From positions 1 through 64,000 of the forward strand of contig MU832092.1 of assembly GCA_029204225.1 (NCBI GenBank): 64,000 nt of DNA. Reading direction: 5' to 3'. Below the pieces are notes generated by a model that did no database searches, was not told the origin of the DNA, and saw nothing but the letters and a program-made list of their open reading frames with translations. Origin of the DNA: Diphasiastrum complanatum. Its lineage: Eukaryota > Streptophyta > Lycopodiopsida > Lycopodiales > Lycopodiaceae. This document shows positions 22,975 through 34,116 of this stretch, one piece after another; the first letter of the stretch is position 1; each line of letters opens with the position of its first letter. The position numbers and the translations under genes are program-made.

Positions 22975-23587
22975 TATAACTTTGATCCATCATAAGAATG
23001 ATCTCTTTCCTAAGAATAGATCTCCTTTCAATGACCATGTAATGCTCAAAATAGAAACAACCATTATTGATATAGAGATTAGTGTCCACTTGGGATGCTT
23101 CACTATTTCTTGCATCAATTTTACATGTCAAGAAGTCACTAATACATGAAGAATCAAATAGAATGTAAATGAAATGATTCCACCATGATTCCAACTCTGA
23201 ACTCTCTGGAAAAATACAGCAAACAAACAATAAATGTGAGTGATCAACTTTTGCTTGCATGTCTTCTCCTTCTATATCCTTTGTTGCCATGTATCCACCA
23301 TGATACTCCATGAATGAGCTTCCATCTCCATCTTGCCATAAGATGCCATCATCACTTGATGACTTGACCATGAATGAGTGATATAATGAGCCTCCAATAG
23401 CTTCATTTCCATCAGCAAAACTAGCCAAGAATGCTAGTACAAATTCGACATCAAAACAATGCTCACCAATGTAGCTAGTTTTACCATATCTTGACAATTT
23501 GCACACATCCACATGAAAATGCTCAAACATGAGATAGTACAAGTAAAGTAGACTTGAACAACACTTCCTTGCTATTCTTTTGATCTT
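22975..23587 (-). other. Non-pol internal segment of element I (counterpart of element F)
   Basis: A 195-codon minus frame (22955-23542) contains CKLSRYGKTSYIGEHCFD, FADGNEAIGGSLYHSFM and ILWQDGDGSSFMEYHGGYM. It is longer than the F copy by an extra block after TSYIG and continues into SEASQVDTNLYIN, which has a relative in element A. No known domain. The right edge is cut by the LTR remnant of element H. Confidence 0.55.
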
Positions 23588-23823
23588 ACTTTATTCATAA
23601 ACAACAAAGGGTCGAGACCCTACAGTCATCCTCTGACAGGCTGGATGATTATACTACAATATTTGTGCCCGTAGATATGCAAATCTGAATCTGTGTGCAG
23701 GTTCAGACCCATCAGATCTGTGTGTGTCTGAAAAGGAAAATGAAGTTAGTATTTATATTCTTCTTAGGCTCAGAAGCTAGGTTGCATGGTAGAGCATCTG
23801 AGACTGGGGAGAATCCGTAAACA
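23588..23823 (+). repeat. 5' LTR remnant of element H
   Basis: It matches 37020-37247, the last 228 bp of the 3' LTR, and ends GTAAACA directly before the PBS. The upstream 0.9 kb of the LTR is missing. Confidence 0.8.
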
Positions 23824-23825
23824 TT

Positions 23826-23843
23826 TGGCGCGCATTGCCATTG
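23826..23843 (+). other. Primer-binding site of element H (gypsy type)
   Basis: TGGCGCGCATTGCC lies two to three bases after the LTR end. It resembles TGGCGCCGTTGCC, the PBS of many plant gypsy elements, with substitutions. Element J has the same arrangement at 39763. Confidence 0.65.
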
Positions 23844-24179
23844 TTGTTTTTCCAATAGGCATGGTCTATGTGTTTCTCTGTTTGCTTGTCTTTCTTGCAA
23901 AACCTTTTCAAACCAGTGTCCTATTTGACCTAAGCATTCTTTCGATGCTCCTCTGCTCTGATCTGAAACGTTTTTCAACGAAATTCATCCACAAATCAGT
24001 TTACCACATGTTCTTCAAACATTCAGCACAACATGAAACTAAACAAACTCCAAGAACGCTGAATCTGAAGTTCCACATTCCAAAATTGTAAGACAAACCA
24101 AGAAAATCTAAACCAGCAATGTTTACAACCTGACGCCCAATGTGTTGCATGCACTCATTGAAACCATGAACATTCATTG

Positions 24180-24545
24180 CAACCGGCGCTCTTCTGAAAT
24201 CTCAATCGACGGCCTACGTGAAATCTCAACCGACGGCCTGTGTTAAATCTCAACCGACAGCCTGTGTGAAATCTCAACCGACGGCCTACTTGAAATCTCA
24301 ACCAACGGGCTGCGTTAAATCTCAACCAACGGGCTGCGTTAAATCTCGACCGGTGGGTTTTGATCAAATCTGGACTGACAGGTTTTGATCAAATCTCGAC
24401 CGATGGATTTTTGCTGAAATCTCGATCGACGGCTTTTTTTTGAAATCTTACGAGTTTTCGATCAAATTTCGACCGACGGATTCTGGGTGAAATCTCGACC
24501 GACGGGTTCTGGGTCCAATCTCAACCGAAGGGGTTCCTCACCATC
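24180..24545 (+). repeat. Tandem array, about 24-bp unit, in the leader of element H
   Basis: About 14 degenerate copies of AAATCTCAACCGACGGCCTG-like units are spaced mostly 24 bp apart, drifting to 25-26 bp. Because 24 is divisible by three, a minus-strand frame reads a periodic RFNAARWL-type peptide, which I regard as a by-product. Similar motifs form arrays in element J. Confidence 0.85.
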
Positions 24546-24834
24546 TCAACCGGACCCAATCCATGACAGACCACAGAACTATCAAAGGAAACCTCTGATT
24601 GGCATTTGGACTGAACCACCAACTTCCCAGCACCTTCGAGACTAAAAAAAAAAAAAAGGGCATGAACACCAAAAAAAATTTCAAAAAACAACACCCATAC
24701 CAATAGAAGCTCTTTTCATACTGAGTTTCTCCTTGACTTCCTGAAAAAATCCAGCAAAATCCTAAAAAATCAAAAAACATCAAAAACCCAAAAACCAGAT
24801 CCTCAAATCCCAGACAATTATTCATACGAGATAA

Positions 24835-26440
24835 GGTCCCCTGTAGCTAAACAAATCAAACGTCACAGGTTCTACACACAAACACACGAGCCATCCACAA
24901 ACCCATTCAAGGGACAAGAACCTGATAGAGCTGAGTCCTCACGCGCACGACCCCAATTTTATGGTGTTGAACCCTCCCAGGTCAGAATCAACCTTAATGG
25001 TGCTTCTGCCACTCACGGAGCTCATCTTGAGAGACGTACACACAAATTAGATCTACCTAAGTTTGACGGTAGTTCGGACCCTCAAAGATTTTTGCAAATC
25101 TTTGAGAATGCATGTGATGTGTATGGCAAAACATCCCCCGATGCTATGGTCCAACTCTTTTCGATGACCATGATCGCTAAAGCACGTGACTGGTTTTTCA
25201 ACCTTGATCGTGAAGAGAGGACAGACTGGTCAAGTTTGAAAGAGTCCTTTATCAAGCGTTTTAAGCCATTTTGCTTGATCGAGAGCCCTTTTGTCAAATT
25301 GAGTAACATCAAAATGACAAAAGACGAACGCGTACGAGACTATATTGAGCATTTCAAATGCCTCAAAAGTCAAGTACAAGAACAGCCCTCCAAACAGATG
25401 CTCATCATCTGGTTCTTAGTTGGCTTTACAAGATGGATTAGATGCAAGCTTAAATCCAATGATGAATATATGAGCCTAAAGTTAGCTAGGTCTGATCCTA
25501 TCAAAGAAGAAGACGAGGGATCAGATGTTGATGAATCCAGAGAAAGAAGAGCACCACGTACGCTCCTATCCATGAGTCAAAGCCAATCAAGGACACTCGA
25601 GATCAGCTTTGGAAATCCCAGTTGGAGTTGCTTAATAAGCAACATCAACTATAGATGGAGAAACTCACCAATGAGTTTCAAACTACATCCCTGAAGTCTA
25701 TCCAAAGCAGTATGCCTGGTCAGCCAAACACTACGTAGGTACCTTATAGAAGAAAACCAATATTGTGCCCACACTGTCGGGCTACGCATCCTGCTAATGC
25801 TTGTCCTTCATATCGGCCTATCCAAGCACATACAGTTCACAAATATGAAGAACAACCGTCACAGTCTAGACATTTCCTGACTTATCATGAATACCCACCA
25901 AAAAGTCCAGAACCATTAGCCATACAAGATGGTTATGCTGTTATACAAGGGACATTGCACACCAGATGTTTCATCTATGTGAAATTGGCCACTTCATGGT
26001 TGATTGTCCAGTCAAGACCAAATACCATGCGGAGTGTCCCGACTGTATCAGAAAACACAATTTCAAAGACTGTCTGAAACAACCAACTACAATCCTACCT
26101 GCCCGTCACGTCAGTTATGAATCACGATAGGATCCTCATGACAACAACACGAGCACCATGGCAACCAACAGTTAAACCTGCTGCTCAATCGAGAAATTTC
26201 TTGCAAACTTCTACATTACCGCACAATATACCAGCTCCATAATGCAAAAGACACTAATATGAAATGAGTCTTTGTCGAAAGAAAGTGAAACCGATATTCT
26301 GTCATCTGCTACAATGTCCAACCAAGAGCAACCTCCATAGAAAATTGACAGTTTTTCTTCCCTTCTACAACCTCAAATCTATTTGCCTTTCCACATGCTG
26401 ATAAGATTTCCAAGGTGCAAATACACAATAAATCTAGGAT
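24835..26440 (+). pseudogene. Gypsy Gag (element H)
   Basis: The frame reads KLDLPKFDGSSDPQRFLQIF (about 25045), then AMVQLFSMTMIAKARDWFFN, LKESFIKRFKPF and KMTKDERVRDYIEHFKCLKS: the retrotransposon Gag domain (PF03732 type). An acidic linker EEDEGSDVDESRERR follows. A frameshift near 25.56 kb is needed to reach a zinc-knuckle relic, CPHCRATHPANACPS (about 25766). Later pieces, such as FSSLLQPQIYLPFHM (about 26360), parallel the C-terminal Gag of element J. Stops and the frameshift make it non-functional. Gag would build the virus-like particle. Confidence 0.85.
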
Positions 26441-26789
26441 TCAGAAATAAAAATAGAGATTCGGTTCTGACTCTCTTGTTTAAAGAGGTCCTCAGAACAT
26501 AGTACCTCAACCATACCTGCATCTCAAGCTATATCTTACATCATCTGCTATCAATGATGGTAGATTTTAGTCTCACCAACCCTGCCTTGTTTTGACAAGG
26601 GCATGTGAGAGTAAGTTTTCTTACTTTACAAACAATGGAATATTGTGATTGTAAAGATACATTATCAATGTTGATGAATGCAAGTTTTGTTCGACAAGTG
26701 CTATACAGTTCTCACTCTCTGTGACGTTTGTTTATTTCCTTGTTGTTCTTCATTCCTAGTGTGTGATTGATTCTTGCATGAGGAATAGC

Positions 26790-26972
26790 TACTGCACGAT
26801 GTATGGTAGGCCAATTTTAGGACACCTGCCTTTTCATGCAGTTTGTGAATACTCTATATGTACAATGTTTCTTTGTAATCTATTAGCTTTTGTTGTGCCA
26901 TCTTTGAGAGCTTGTGAGGAGTGGCTATGGTGATTGTGTGATGTGATCTGCATACTGCACTAGATCCTAACA
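26790..26972 (+). repeat. LTR fragment, copia family K
   Basis: It is the reverse complement of the LTR at 45798 onward and shares GTGCAGTATGC-type and AAGCTCTCAAAGATGGCAC-type blocks. It ends GATCCTAACA, followed by the spacer GAATTTCAACT, but the PBS is gone and integrase sequence starts instead. Confidence 0.75.
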
Positions 26973-26983
26973 GAATTTCAACT

Positions 26984-28095
26984 ACTTCTCTACCAAAACT
27001 ATTTTGGGGTGAAGCAATCACTTGTGCTAACTTTTTGTTCAATAGATTGCCCAACCAAGCCATTGGAGGAATCACACTACATGAAGCTCTATATGGAGAG
27101 AAGCCTAATCTAAAGGATCTAAGGATATTTGGATCCACATGCTATGTACGCTTGTCCTTGGATACACAGAAGAAGGATGCTGCAACTTCCATCAAAGGCA
27201 TCTTTGTGGGATATGGTGAGAATAGCAAAGGTTATAGAGTGTTCAATCCCATCACTAAAAAAGTTGTAGTGAGTAGGGATGTTATTTTTTATGAGGGACA
27301 TGCTTGTGAAATGGATGACAATCCTACTAATAATCTCGATGTCAAAGACCATGCTAGGATGGAGGAGGAGCTTCATAGTGATCAAGATCTTGAGGATCCA
27401 CCTTAAGAATCAAGAACTCCAAGAAGATCCACAAGAGCAAGGGTCGATCCATCCGGGCTCACTTATGTTGGAAAAGGCGATCAGAGGGAAGTCATTTCAT
27501 CTTTCACCTCTTACACTTCTCTTACTTCAATGCTTGATTAACCAACTTGCTATAAAAATGCTTGTAAATCAAAGAGTTGGATGGATGCTATGCAAGTAGA
27601 ATATGATGCTCTCAAGGAGAATCATCTTGAGATCTTGTTGATCTTCCTCAAGGGAAGAAACCACTTGATTGCAAGTGGGTGTATAGATTGAAGTATAATC
27701 AAGATGGATCAATATATAAGTATAAAGCTAGGCTTGTAGCAAAAGACTTTTTGCAAACCAAAGGAATTGATTATGATGAAAATTTTGCTCCCGTGGCTAA
27801 GCTTGTAACAATAAGATTGATCATTAGTCTTGCTACTACCTTCAATTGGGAGCTATTCCAACTTGATTTTACAAGTGCCTTCCTCAATGGCTATTTGGAG
27901 GAGGATATCTACACGAGGCAACCTGAGGGCTTCATCAAGGAAAAGCATGAAGGAAAGGTATGTTTTATGAAGAAGATTCTCTATAGACTCACGCAAACCC
28001 CTAGAGCATGGTACTCTAGGCTAAACTCTTTTCTTATTTCCATCAACTTTGTTTTGAGTGCTTGTGATCCATCATTGTACATAATATTTCATTAG
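26984..28095 (+). pseudogene. Copia integrase C-terminus and reverse transcriptase (element N)
   Basis: The frame begins with LPKLFWGEAITCANFLFNRL and continues PNQAIGGITLHEALYGEKPN, LRIFGSTCYVRL and KVVVSRDVIFYE (27035-27310), the C-terminal half of copia integrase. RT follows at 27660-28095: HLDCKWVYRLKYNQDGS-like, YKARLVAKDFLQTKGIDYDE, FAPVAKLVTIRLII, FTSAFLNGYLEEDIYTRQPE and a KILYRLTQTPRAWYSRL block. Frameshifts occur near 27.41-27.65 kb. It ends before the YVDD motif. It abuts a K-type LTR with gag, protease and the integrase core deleted. Confidence 0.85.
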
Positions 28096-28634
28096 TCCAC
28101 TACAGATCATTGGTAGTGTCAATATAAGGCTTAATAGCTTGTTTAGCTTGCTATCCCTATGGCAGCAAGGGCAGCTTCTATCACATGCACCTTGTGTGTC
28201 TGAACATATAGTCGACCTAAATTTGACATTTTAAATCCATTTGGCATGTCAGCAAACAGGAAGATGCTCGGCGAAGGTTCCCAAAATAGCATAGTATTGA
28301 ACATTCGCCTAAGGTAAAAACATGTACCAACTAGTGAAAAGAATGTTTGCCCAACTTAGTATGGAATATCTGAGGTGGATCTTGCTTCTAAAAACTCGAC
28401 GAACAATTCTAACATAGTTTGTGCTAAAAATGACCAAACAGAAAATTTTCAAGTCATTTTCCCAGAAAGATCTGACTCTTAAAAATACTTTCCTTCTCTA
28501 ATGACATTTTTTATTTTGCTCATCAATCTTTCCTCATTTTTTTAAATTTTTTTTCATATATTGTCTTTTCCAAAAAAAAAATATAAATTAAGTAATGAAA
28601 ATAAGAAACAAAATAAAACAAAATCTCGTTTGGA
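28096..28634. other. Junction DNA between copia N and gypsy Q
   Basis: No frame was found. The right part (28.5-28.63 kb) is T/A-rich and resembles 50.93-51.04 kb, the matching 3' border of gypsy S. Confidence 0.4.
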
Positions 28635-30345
28635 TCATGGTTGCTGAACTGGCGGAGCAGGTTGCCAAAACTTGCGTACTCGGCTGCCATTCACGGGAGT
28701 ATCAAAACATTTTCCATCCAAATGTTCAAGAATAACTGGTCCATAGTTTAGGATTTTCTTCACTCTGTATGGTCCTTCACCTATGAACTTCGATTTCTCC
28801 TTGATCAACTTGGTTTTATACATCAGTGCTAGATCTCTTTTACTTAGATCCTTTTTGTGTAATCGACGATCGTACCATGCCTTATGACGGGCTTTCTCTG
28901 CTACTATCACATGAACTACCATCAATCTTGTTTCACACAATTTGTGCAAAGCTTCATGACGTAGTTGTAAAAACTTCTCATCATTTAATTGCTTTGTTGT
29001 TCCTATGCGTAAGGTTGGTATTAAAAATTCAATTGGCATGATAGCATCTTGACCATAGACTAGTTAAAAGGGTGTTTGATTCATACTACTCTTGTAAGCA
29101 GTTCTGAATGCCCATAATGCTGCAAACAAGTCAGATTGTATATAGGTCCCCCATTCTGTTGCAAAGGCTGTTTTGTGGCGATCTACAGGTGCAATCTTGA
29201 CCTGGTTGTAACCACTAAATCCATCAAGAAAACTATAAGCTTCCGCTCTAGCAAGGCAGTCCAAAATGCTTTCAGTAAAAGGTAACGGGAAGTGATCTTT
29301 TCTCGTTACTTTGTTCAAGGCCTTGAAATTCACACAAATTCTCAATTTCTCATTCTTCTTAGGAACAATGACAATTGGTGAAATCCATTTGGTATGCTTG
29401 ATCTCATAAATGAAATTGGCGTCAAGCAATCTCTGAAGCTCAATCAAATCCTCAACATTAGGATTATAGCAATAGAACTTTGTAACCTTTGGAACAACAT
29501 TAGGTATTAAAGGTATAGTGTGTTCAATAACTGACGTCGGAATACCCTTGAGATCTTTATAAGTCCACGCAAAACAATCTTAATACTTAATAAGCAATTT
29601 TCGTAGCACTTGAAACTATTCAAGATTAAGTTGTGATCCAACTTGTACAATCTTTTCTGATTCTCCTGGATCAACAAGATTCATAGGCTATGCCCTAGTT
29701 GGGCCATCGTAAACAACTTTCAATTCTGGCACTTGTTCTTTCGGTTCATGATGTGTTTTTGGTAACATGATAACCACATCATCCAATGTATAGCATTTGA
29801 AATGTTCTACCATATCATGCTGGACCTCCTCTGATTTCTCTTTATCAAAAGAATTAGACTTGGATCTTCGCTTAGCATTCTTAACAGGAATTGATCGTGG
29901 AGGTGATGACTTCCGAAAAGATAGACTCTTCTTCGTAGGTAAAGACTTCCTGAATGGTGATGTCTTGCTAGAACTCTGACTTGAAGAATCTTCATCAACT
30001 TTTCTCTTGCCTTTATCCAATAGGGGTGGCACATTCTTTAAATCAATCTTTTGAGGTGGATTTTTCCATTTCAGGACTGTATTATAATGTTGTTTAGCTT
30101 GTTTTTTTGTCATTGATTTTGTGATCTTGTCTTCCTTCAATGTAACTGCTTTTGGTAGTGTTATTGTTGATTCATCAGGAATATTATGTATTCCAAATTT
30201 GGTCGGATCCATATGATTTAGAATTTGCTCATCAGTAAGTACTGCATTGTCATCATAAGTCAAGGCATGACTCACATGAATGAGTTTATCTTCAATCGGG
30301 TCTGGTATAGGCTCCGTTGATATCCAAGACACAAAAGTATTTTTG
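28635..30345 (-). pseudogene. Gypsy pol with RT fused to integrase end (element Q)
   Basis: Reading on the minus strand from 30345: a Ser/Lys-rich linker (29688-30332) with KSLSFRKSSPPRSIPVKN; then RT (29064-29447) with DANFIYEIKHTKWISPIVIV, RICVNFKALNKVTRKDHFPL, YSFLDGFSGYNQVKIAP and DRHKTAFATEWGTY. The chain then switches directly to LFAALWAFRTAYKSSMNQTP and the integrase C-terminus (28635-29039) with RHEALHKLCETRL, DLALMYKTKLIKEKSKFIGE and GPVILEHLDGKCF. RT catalytic YVDD, RNase H and the integrase core are deleted. Orientation is opposite to host element H, so it is an insertion. Confidence 0.85.
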
Positions 30346-30349
30346 TTGG

Positions 30350-31870
30350 CTATTGCAATTCTAATGGAATGTACAGACTGTCATCGACAGAAGGAAAGCT
30401 CGACTTGTGGCAAGGGAATTTTCACAAATTTCCAACATCAACTACTTCAAGACTTTCAGCCCAGTTGTCTAGCACACGTCTATTTGACTCCTACTTTCTT
30501 ATACTGCTGTAGCAAATCTTGAGGTACATCAAATGGATGTACAAACTGCATTCCTAAATGGAGTTATCGAGGAGGACATCTACATGATCCAGCCAGAAGG
30601 CTACATCCTCAATGGTCGTGAAGACTAGATATGCAAACTTCACAAAGCTTTGTACGGTCTGAAATAGTCTTGTAGAGCATGGTCTCATCGAATCCACACA
30701 TTTTGATCGATCGATAAAGTTTCCAAGATAGATCCACCAAGGCACCTACCAACAAAAAGAACTAGCTGAGAAAATGTTACAATCAGGTGATCTGATGGAG
30801 ATGGTTTTCAACCTAGCTTTGCAAACTGTAATGTGCATTACAAAGTTGTCAATCAATTCTTTGTTATCATCACACTTTATGTGGATGATTCGTTGATATT
30901 TGACAACAATATTGCTCTAACAAAGGATACAAAGAGGATGTTGTCCCAAGAATTCGAGATGACAGATCTTGGAGAAGCTCACTATTATCTCGGGATTCGA
31001 ATCAATAGAGATAGAAGTTGAAGACTTTTTTTATATCACCCACCAGAGGTACTTTTATAACTTGTTGATGAAGTTCAATTTTATGAATTGCAAGCCTGTA
31101 CATAATCCCATGGATCTATGTCTCATATTATCCAAGGGATAGTGCCCTCAGACCAATGAGGAGAAGGTTGACATGAATACCAATCTATTATCGGATCCCT
31201 GATGTCTGCAATGATCTGGACCAGGTCAGATCTTGCATACGCCATCAGTTCTTTGAGTTAGTACATGACAAACCCTGGCATGATCCATTAGAAATCTCTC
31301 AACAGAGTAATGAGACATGTACGAGCCACAATGGACCTCTACATTTGCTATGGTAATGGAAATCCATCCGATATCCATAATCTTCATGGATATATAGATG
31401 CAAATTGGGCAGGTGATATTGACACCATAAAACCAACTTTTGGATACATTTTTCTGCTCAACAATGGTCCAATATCTTGGAATAGTCATAAGCAGACCTC
31501 CATTGCAATGTCTTTGATAGAGTCAGAGTACATTGCAGCCTCTCAAGCTACCAAAGAGGCAATCTGGTTGAGGAATTTATTGTCTGATATTGGTCTCTGA
31601 CAATCTGCTCCAACAATGATCCAGTGCGACAATCAGAGTGCAATTGCATTGTTTATTAATCCTAGATTTCACTCTAAAAGCAAGCACATTGAGATCAGAT
31701 TTCACTATACAAACACCATGATACTCAACAAGGAGGTGAGCCTAAAATTTTGCAAAACTTAGTACATGGCAGCTGACATATTTACAAAGGGATTGAATCA
31801 GAAAGCACACAAGAATTTTTGTGCTATCTTGAATTTAGAAATCGAGGCATTCAAGGATCTAGATTAACGG
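30350..31870 (+). pseudogene. Copia reverse transcriptase and RNase H (element L)
   Basis: Plus frames show VHQMDVQTAFLNGVIEEDIY and KLHKALYGLK (30525-30665, with TAG stops), ITLYVDDSLIF (about 30870; catalytic YVDD), MTDLGEAHYYLGIRINRD, then RNase H HGYIDANWAGDIDT (about 31385), MSLIESEYIAASQATKEAIW, QCDNQSAIALFINPRFHSKS and MAADIFTKGLNQKAH (to 31810). Several TAG/TGA stops interrupt it. A purine-rich tract, ACGGGAGG, and a likely 3' LTR start, TGTTGGATTTCTATCC (31875), follow. The LTR is cut near 32.15 kb by element M. Confidence 0.85.
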
Positions 31871-32199
31871 GAGGTGTTGGATTTCTATCCTCTCCATCCC
31901 TATCTCTCTCTCTCTACTAATCTAGATCCATTCAGTTTTTGTTGTTGAAAATATTCTTACAGTCTGCAGAAATACAAGGAAAGCCGTGATAGTCTACATC
32001 GACATGACCGACATCGACTTTTCTTGACAAATGATTTTGAGCCAGCCTCAACATTGAAGTCTTTGACTTCCACGTCATCGACTTCATCCAAATCCCTTCA
32101 TGTTGCTAGCTTTATGGAGTTATGCGTGCACTTACTCTAGAGCATTTATCTACACACCATATCAATGAATGGTGGAAAGTCACTGCTCACTGGAATCCT

Positions 32200-32560
32200 T
32201 ATTGTTACAACCAATGACTGTCGAAATACATTAGTCCTACCTTTGATGGAAGCATTCACTCCATTAAGGTAGACAATTGGCTAGAAGATTAGGATTATTA
32301 CTTCTACTATAGTGGAGATATTGGTGACAGTAGTATGGTATTCTATGTTTCATCGGGTTTCCAAGGATGTGTTCAGTCATGGTGGAACATCATTCACAAG
32401 TTTCTTCTTGAGAATTGGTTAAATTTTAAAATAGTTTGTAGACAGATCTTCAATCAATCCGACTTCATCCAATGGTGTTCTTTGAACCACATAACTACAG
32501 TTGGTGAGTACAATAAAAAATTCCAACATATGTACAACTGCATGTGCATGAAAGGGAAGT
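32200..32560 (+). pseudogene. Gag-like fragment of element M
   Basis: The frame contains YISPTFDGSIHSIKVDNWLE, YYFYYSGDIGDSSMVFYVSS, GFQGCVQSWWNI and WCSLNHITTVGEYNKKFQHM. This is the pattern of a retrotransposon Gag domain (hydrophobic helix, then W-W). A stop interrupts it near 32290. Element T (58120-58360) has a clear relative. The upstream part is missing. Confidence 0.65.
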
Positions 32561-32614
32561 GAAGATGAAGATGATCCTAGTAATGAGTCTAATGAGCAAA
32601 GTAACAACGACGAA

Positions 32615-33838
32615 GTGGATAAGCGAAGCAATGACAATGAGTCAGATGAGCAAAGCATAGACAAAAGTCAAGTCCTAGATCCCAATACAGTTGCATACAA
32701 CGAAAGTCCAGTTCAAGAGTCGGATCAAGATGTGATGATAGATGGTGAAAATCAAGATGCAGGCCAAAGTCTGGATTCAGATCAGGATGCAAGGACAGAT
32801 AGAGAAAATCTAGACTCAGATCAAAGAGCATTCACAAATAGTGAAAGTCTTAACCAAGACAATGAGGATCAAGGTTTATTTCTGGATGCAGAATTTGATC
32901 AAGAAAATGATGTTGCCAAAGCACATGTTGGTATGTTGGAAGTGCAAATTTCAAATGCAGTCAATTGCCAATTGGAGCAATCTAACGTTCCAGACAAGGT
33001 CCAACTTCTTATTGAACATCCTTTTGAGTCTCACTTCAACCATCAAAGTCAAGAACATGACCTACATCAATGTCTTAATCTGATCAATGAACAAGTGACT
33101 ATGGGCCGTCAAATTGGGAGTATTTCTATGCTCAAAGAAACTCAATCAAGGCATTCACCAAACTTTCAAAATGAGGACTATATGGCACTAATACTTCATG
33201 GCTTGGAATTGAGTAGCTATTTAAAGGATCCGATTTGCAAACCAATTCAATTCGATTTGGAGGCTTTCGAGAATATTTTTATTTTTGACAATGATCTAAT
33301 GAAGTATGAGGTATTCAACATGGATACTAGTAGAAATGAAGAAATTTCATTAATCCATGGAAATCCTACTTCTATCAATACTTTGGATTATTGTTCAACG
33401 CCTCATGGATCCATTTTACAAGAGTTTAAAGTGGCTTTTGTTGGAGAATATTATTTCTATGGATTCTCTAGAACTCAATTGCCAACATCTAATTCGCATG
33501 TATATTTGAAAAATATGGACGTGAATAATGATTGGGAATGTTCTCTCAATCAATCAACACTCTATTGGGAACTGATTTTTAGATATGCTAGCAATTTGTA
33601 TCAGCTTCTTTGGAGAAGTTTGCATTGCTCGGTGGGTTTTAACAAGATAAATATTCGATTGAGTAATGTCAACAATGGTTTTCTACAATGGGAGAATCAG
33701 AATGTAGAATTGTTATTTCCATGGTTTGACCTTGGAATCCATATATGTTCTCTTGTAGGTCCAAATTTGAAGAAATATATTTTGGTCAACAGTATGACCA
33801 GAAAAATGCTTCATTGTACAACCAAGTGTCATTCTTAA
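32615..33838 (+). CDS. 407-codon ORF of unknown function (element M)
   Basis: This is the longest uninterrupted frame in the window. Residues 1-110 are very acidic and Asn/Gln/Ser-rich with loose repeats (SDQDVMIDGENQDAGQSLDS, SDQDARTDRENLDS). The remainder is mixed and probably folded (YMALILHGLELSSYL, LEAFENIFIFDNDLMKYEVF, LLFPWFDLGIHICSLVG). No zinc knuckle, protease, RT or integrase motif is present. It lies between a Gag fragment and a polypurine tract plus LTR start, so it seems to be cargo of a non-autonomous gypsy-like element. Element T keeps a diverged copy of the acidic part (58.68-58.92 kb). The frame may begin upstream of the ATG used here. Expression is unknown. Confidence 0.55.
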   Translation: MDKRSNDNESDEQSIDKSQVLDPNTVAYNESPVQESDQDVMIDGENQDAGQSLDSDQDARTDRENLDSDQRAFTNSESLNQDNEDQGLFLDAEFDQENDVAKAHVGMLEVQISNAVNCQLEQSNVPDKVQLLIEHPFESHFNHQSQEHDLHQCLNLINEQVTMGRQIGSISMLKETQSRHSPNFQNEDYMALILHGLELSSYLKDPICKPIQFDLEAFENIFIFDNDLMKYEVFNMDTSRNEEISLIHGNPTSINTLDYCSTPHGSILQEFKVAFVGEYYFYGFSRTQLPTSNSHVYLKNMDVNNDWECSLNQSTLYWELIFRYASNLYQLLWRSLHCSVGFNKINIRLSNVNNGFLQWENQNVELLFPWFDLGIHICSLVGPNLKKYILVNSMTRKMLHCTTKCHS

Positions 33839-34116
33839 TGCCGACTACTTCATATGGAGCATTTTTATTCGAACAACAACTCATGACTACCATTGCTCAT
33901 GGAAGAATTGTAATTTTCTTCATCAAGTTGGTCAAACACTCATCCAACGATTGTAGTCTGAAACTAATAAAATGGATTCAATTCGGCAGCTTTGGATCTG
34001 TGACAATGCAACAATTTTGGACGACACATCCTCCATCGTAACTACTTACTAAGATGATTAAGTTGATCAGACAAGCGTCTTCATTTATTAGGACAAAAAT
34101 GTTTAAGTAGGGGGAG

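Noticed and set aside
24155-24367. Minus frame with RFNAARWL repeats as a possible repeat protein
   Set aside because: The array lies in the leader of a plus-strand element and the unit length (24 bp) alone keeps the frame open.
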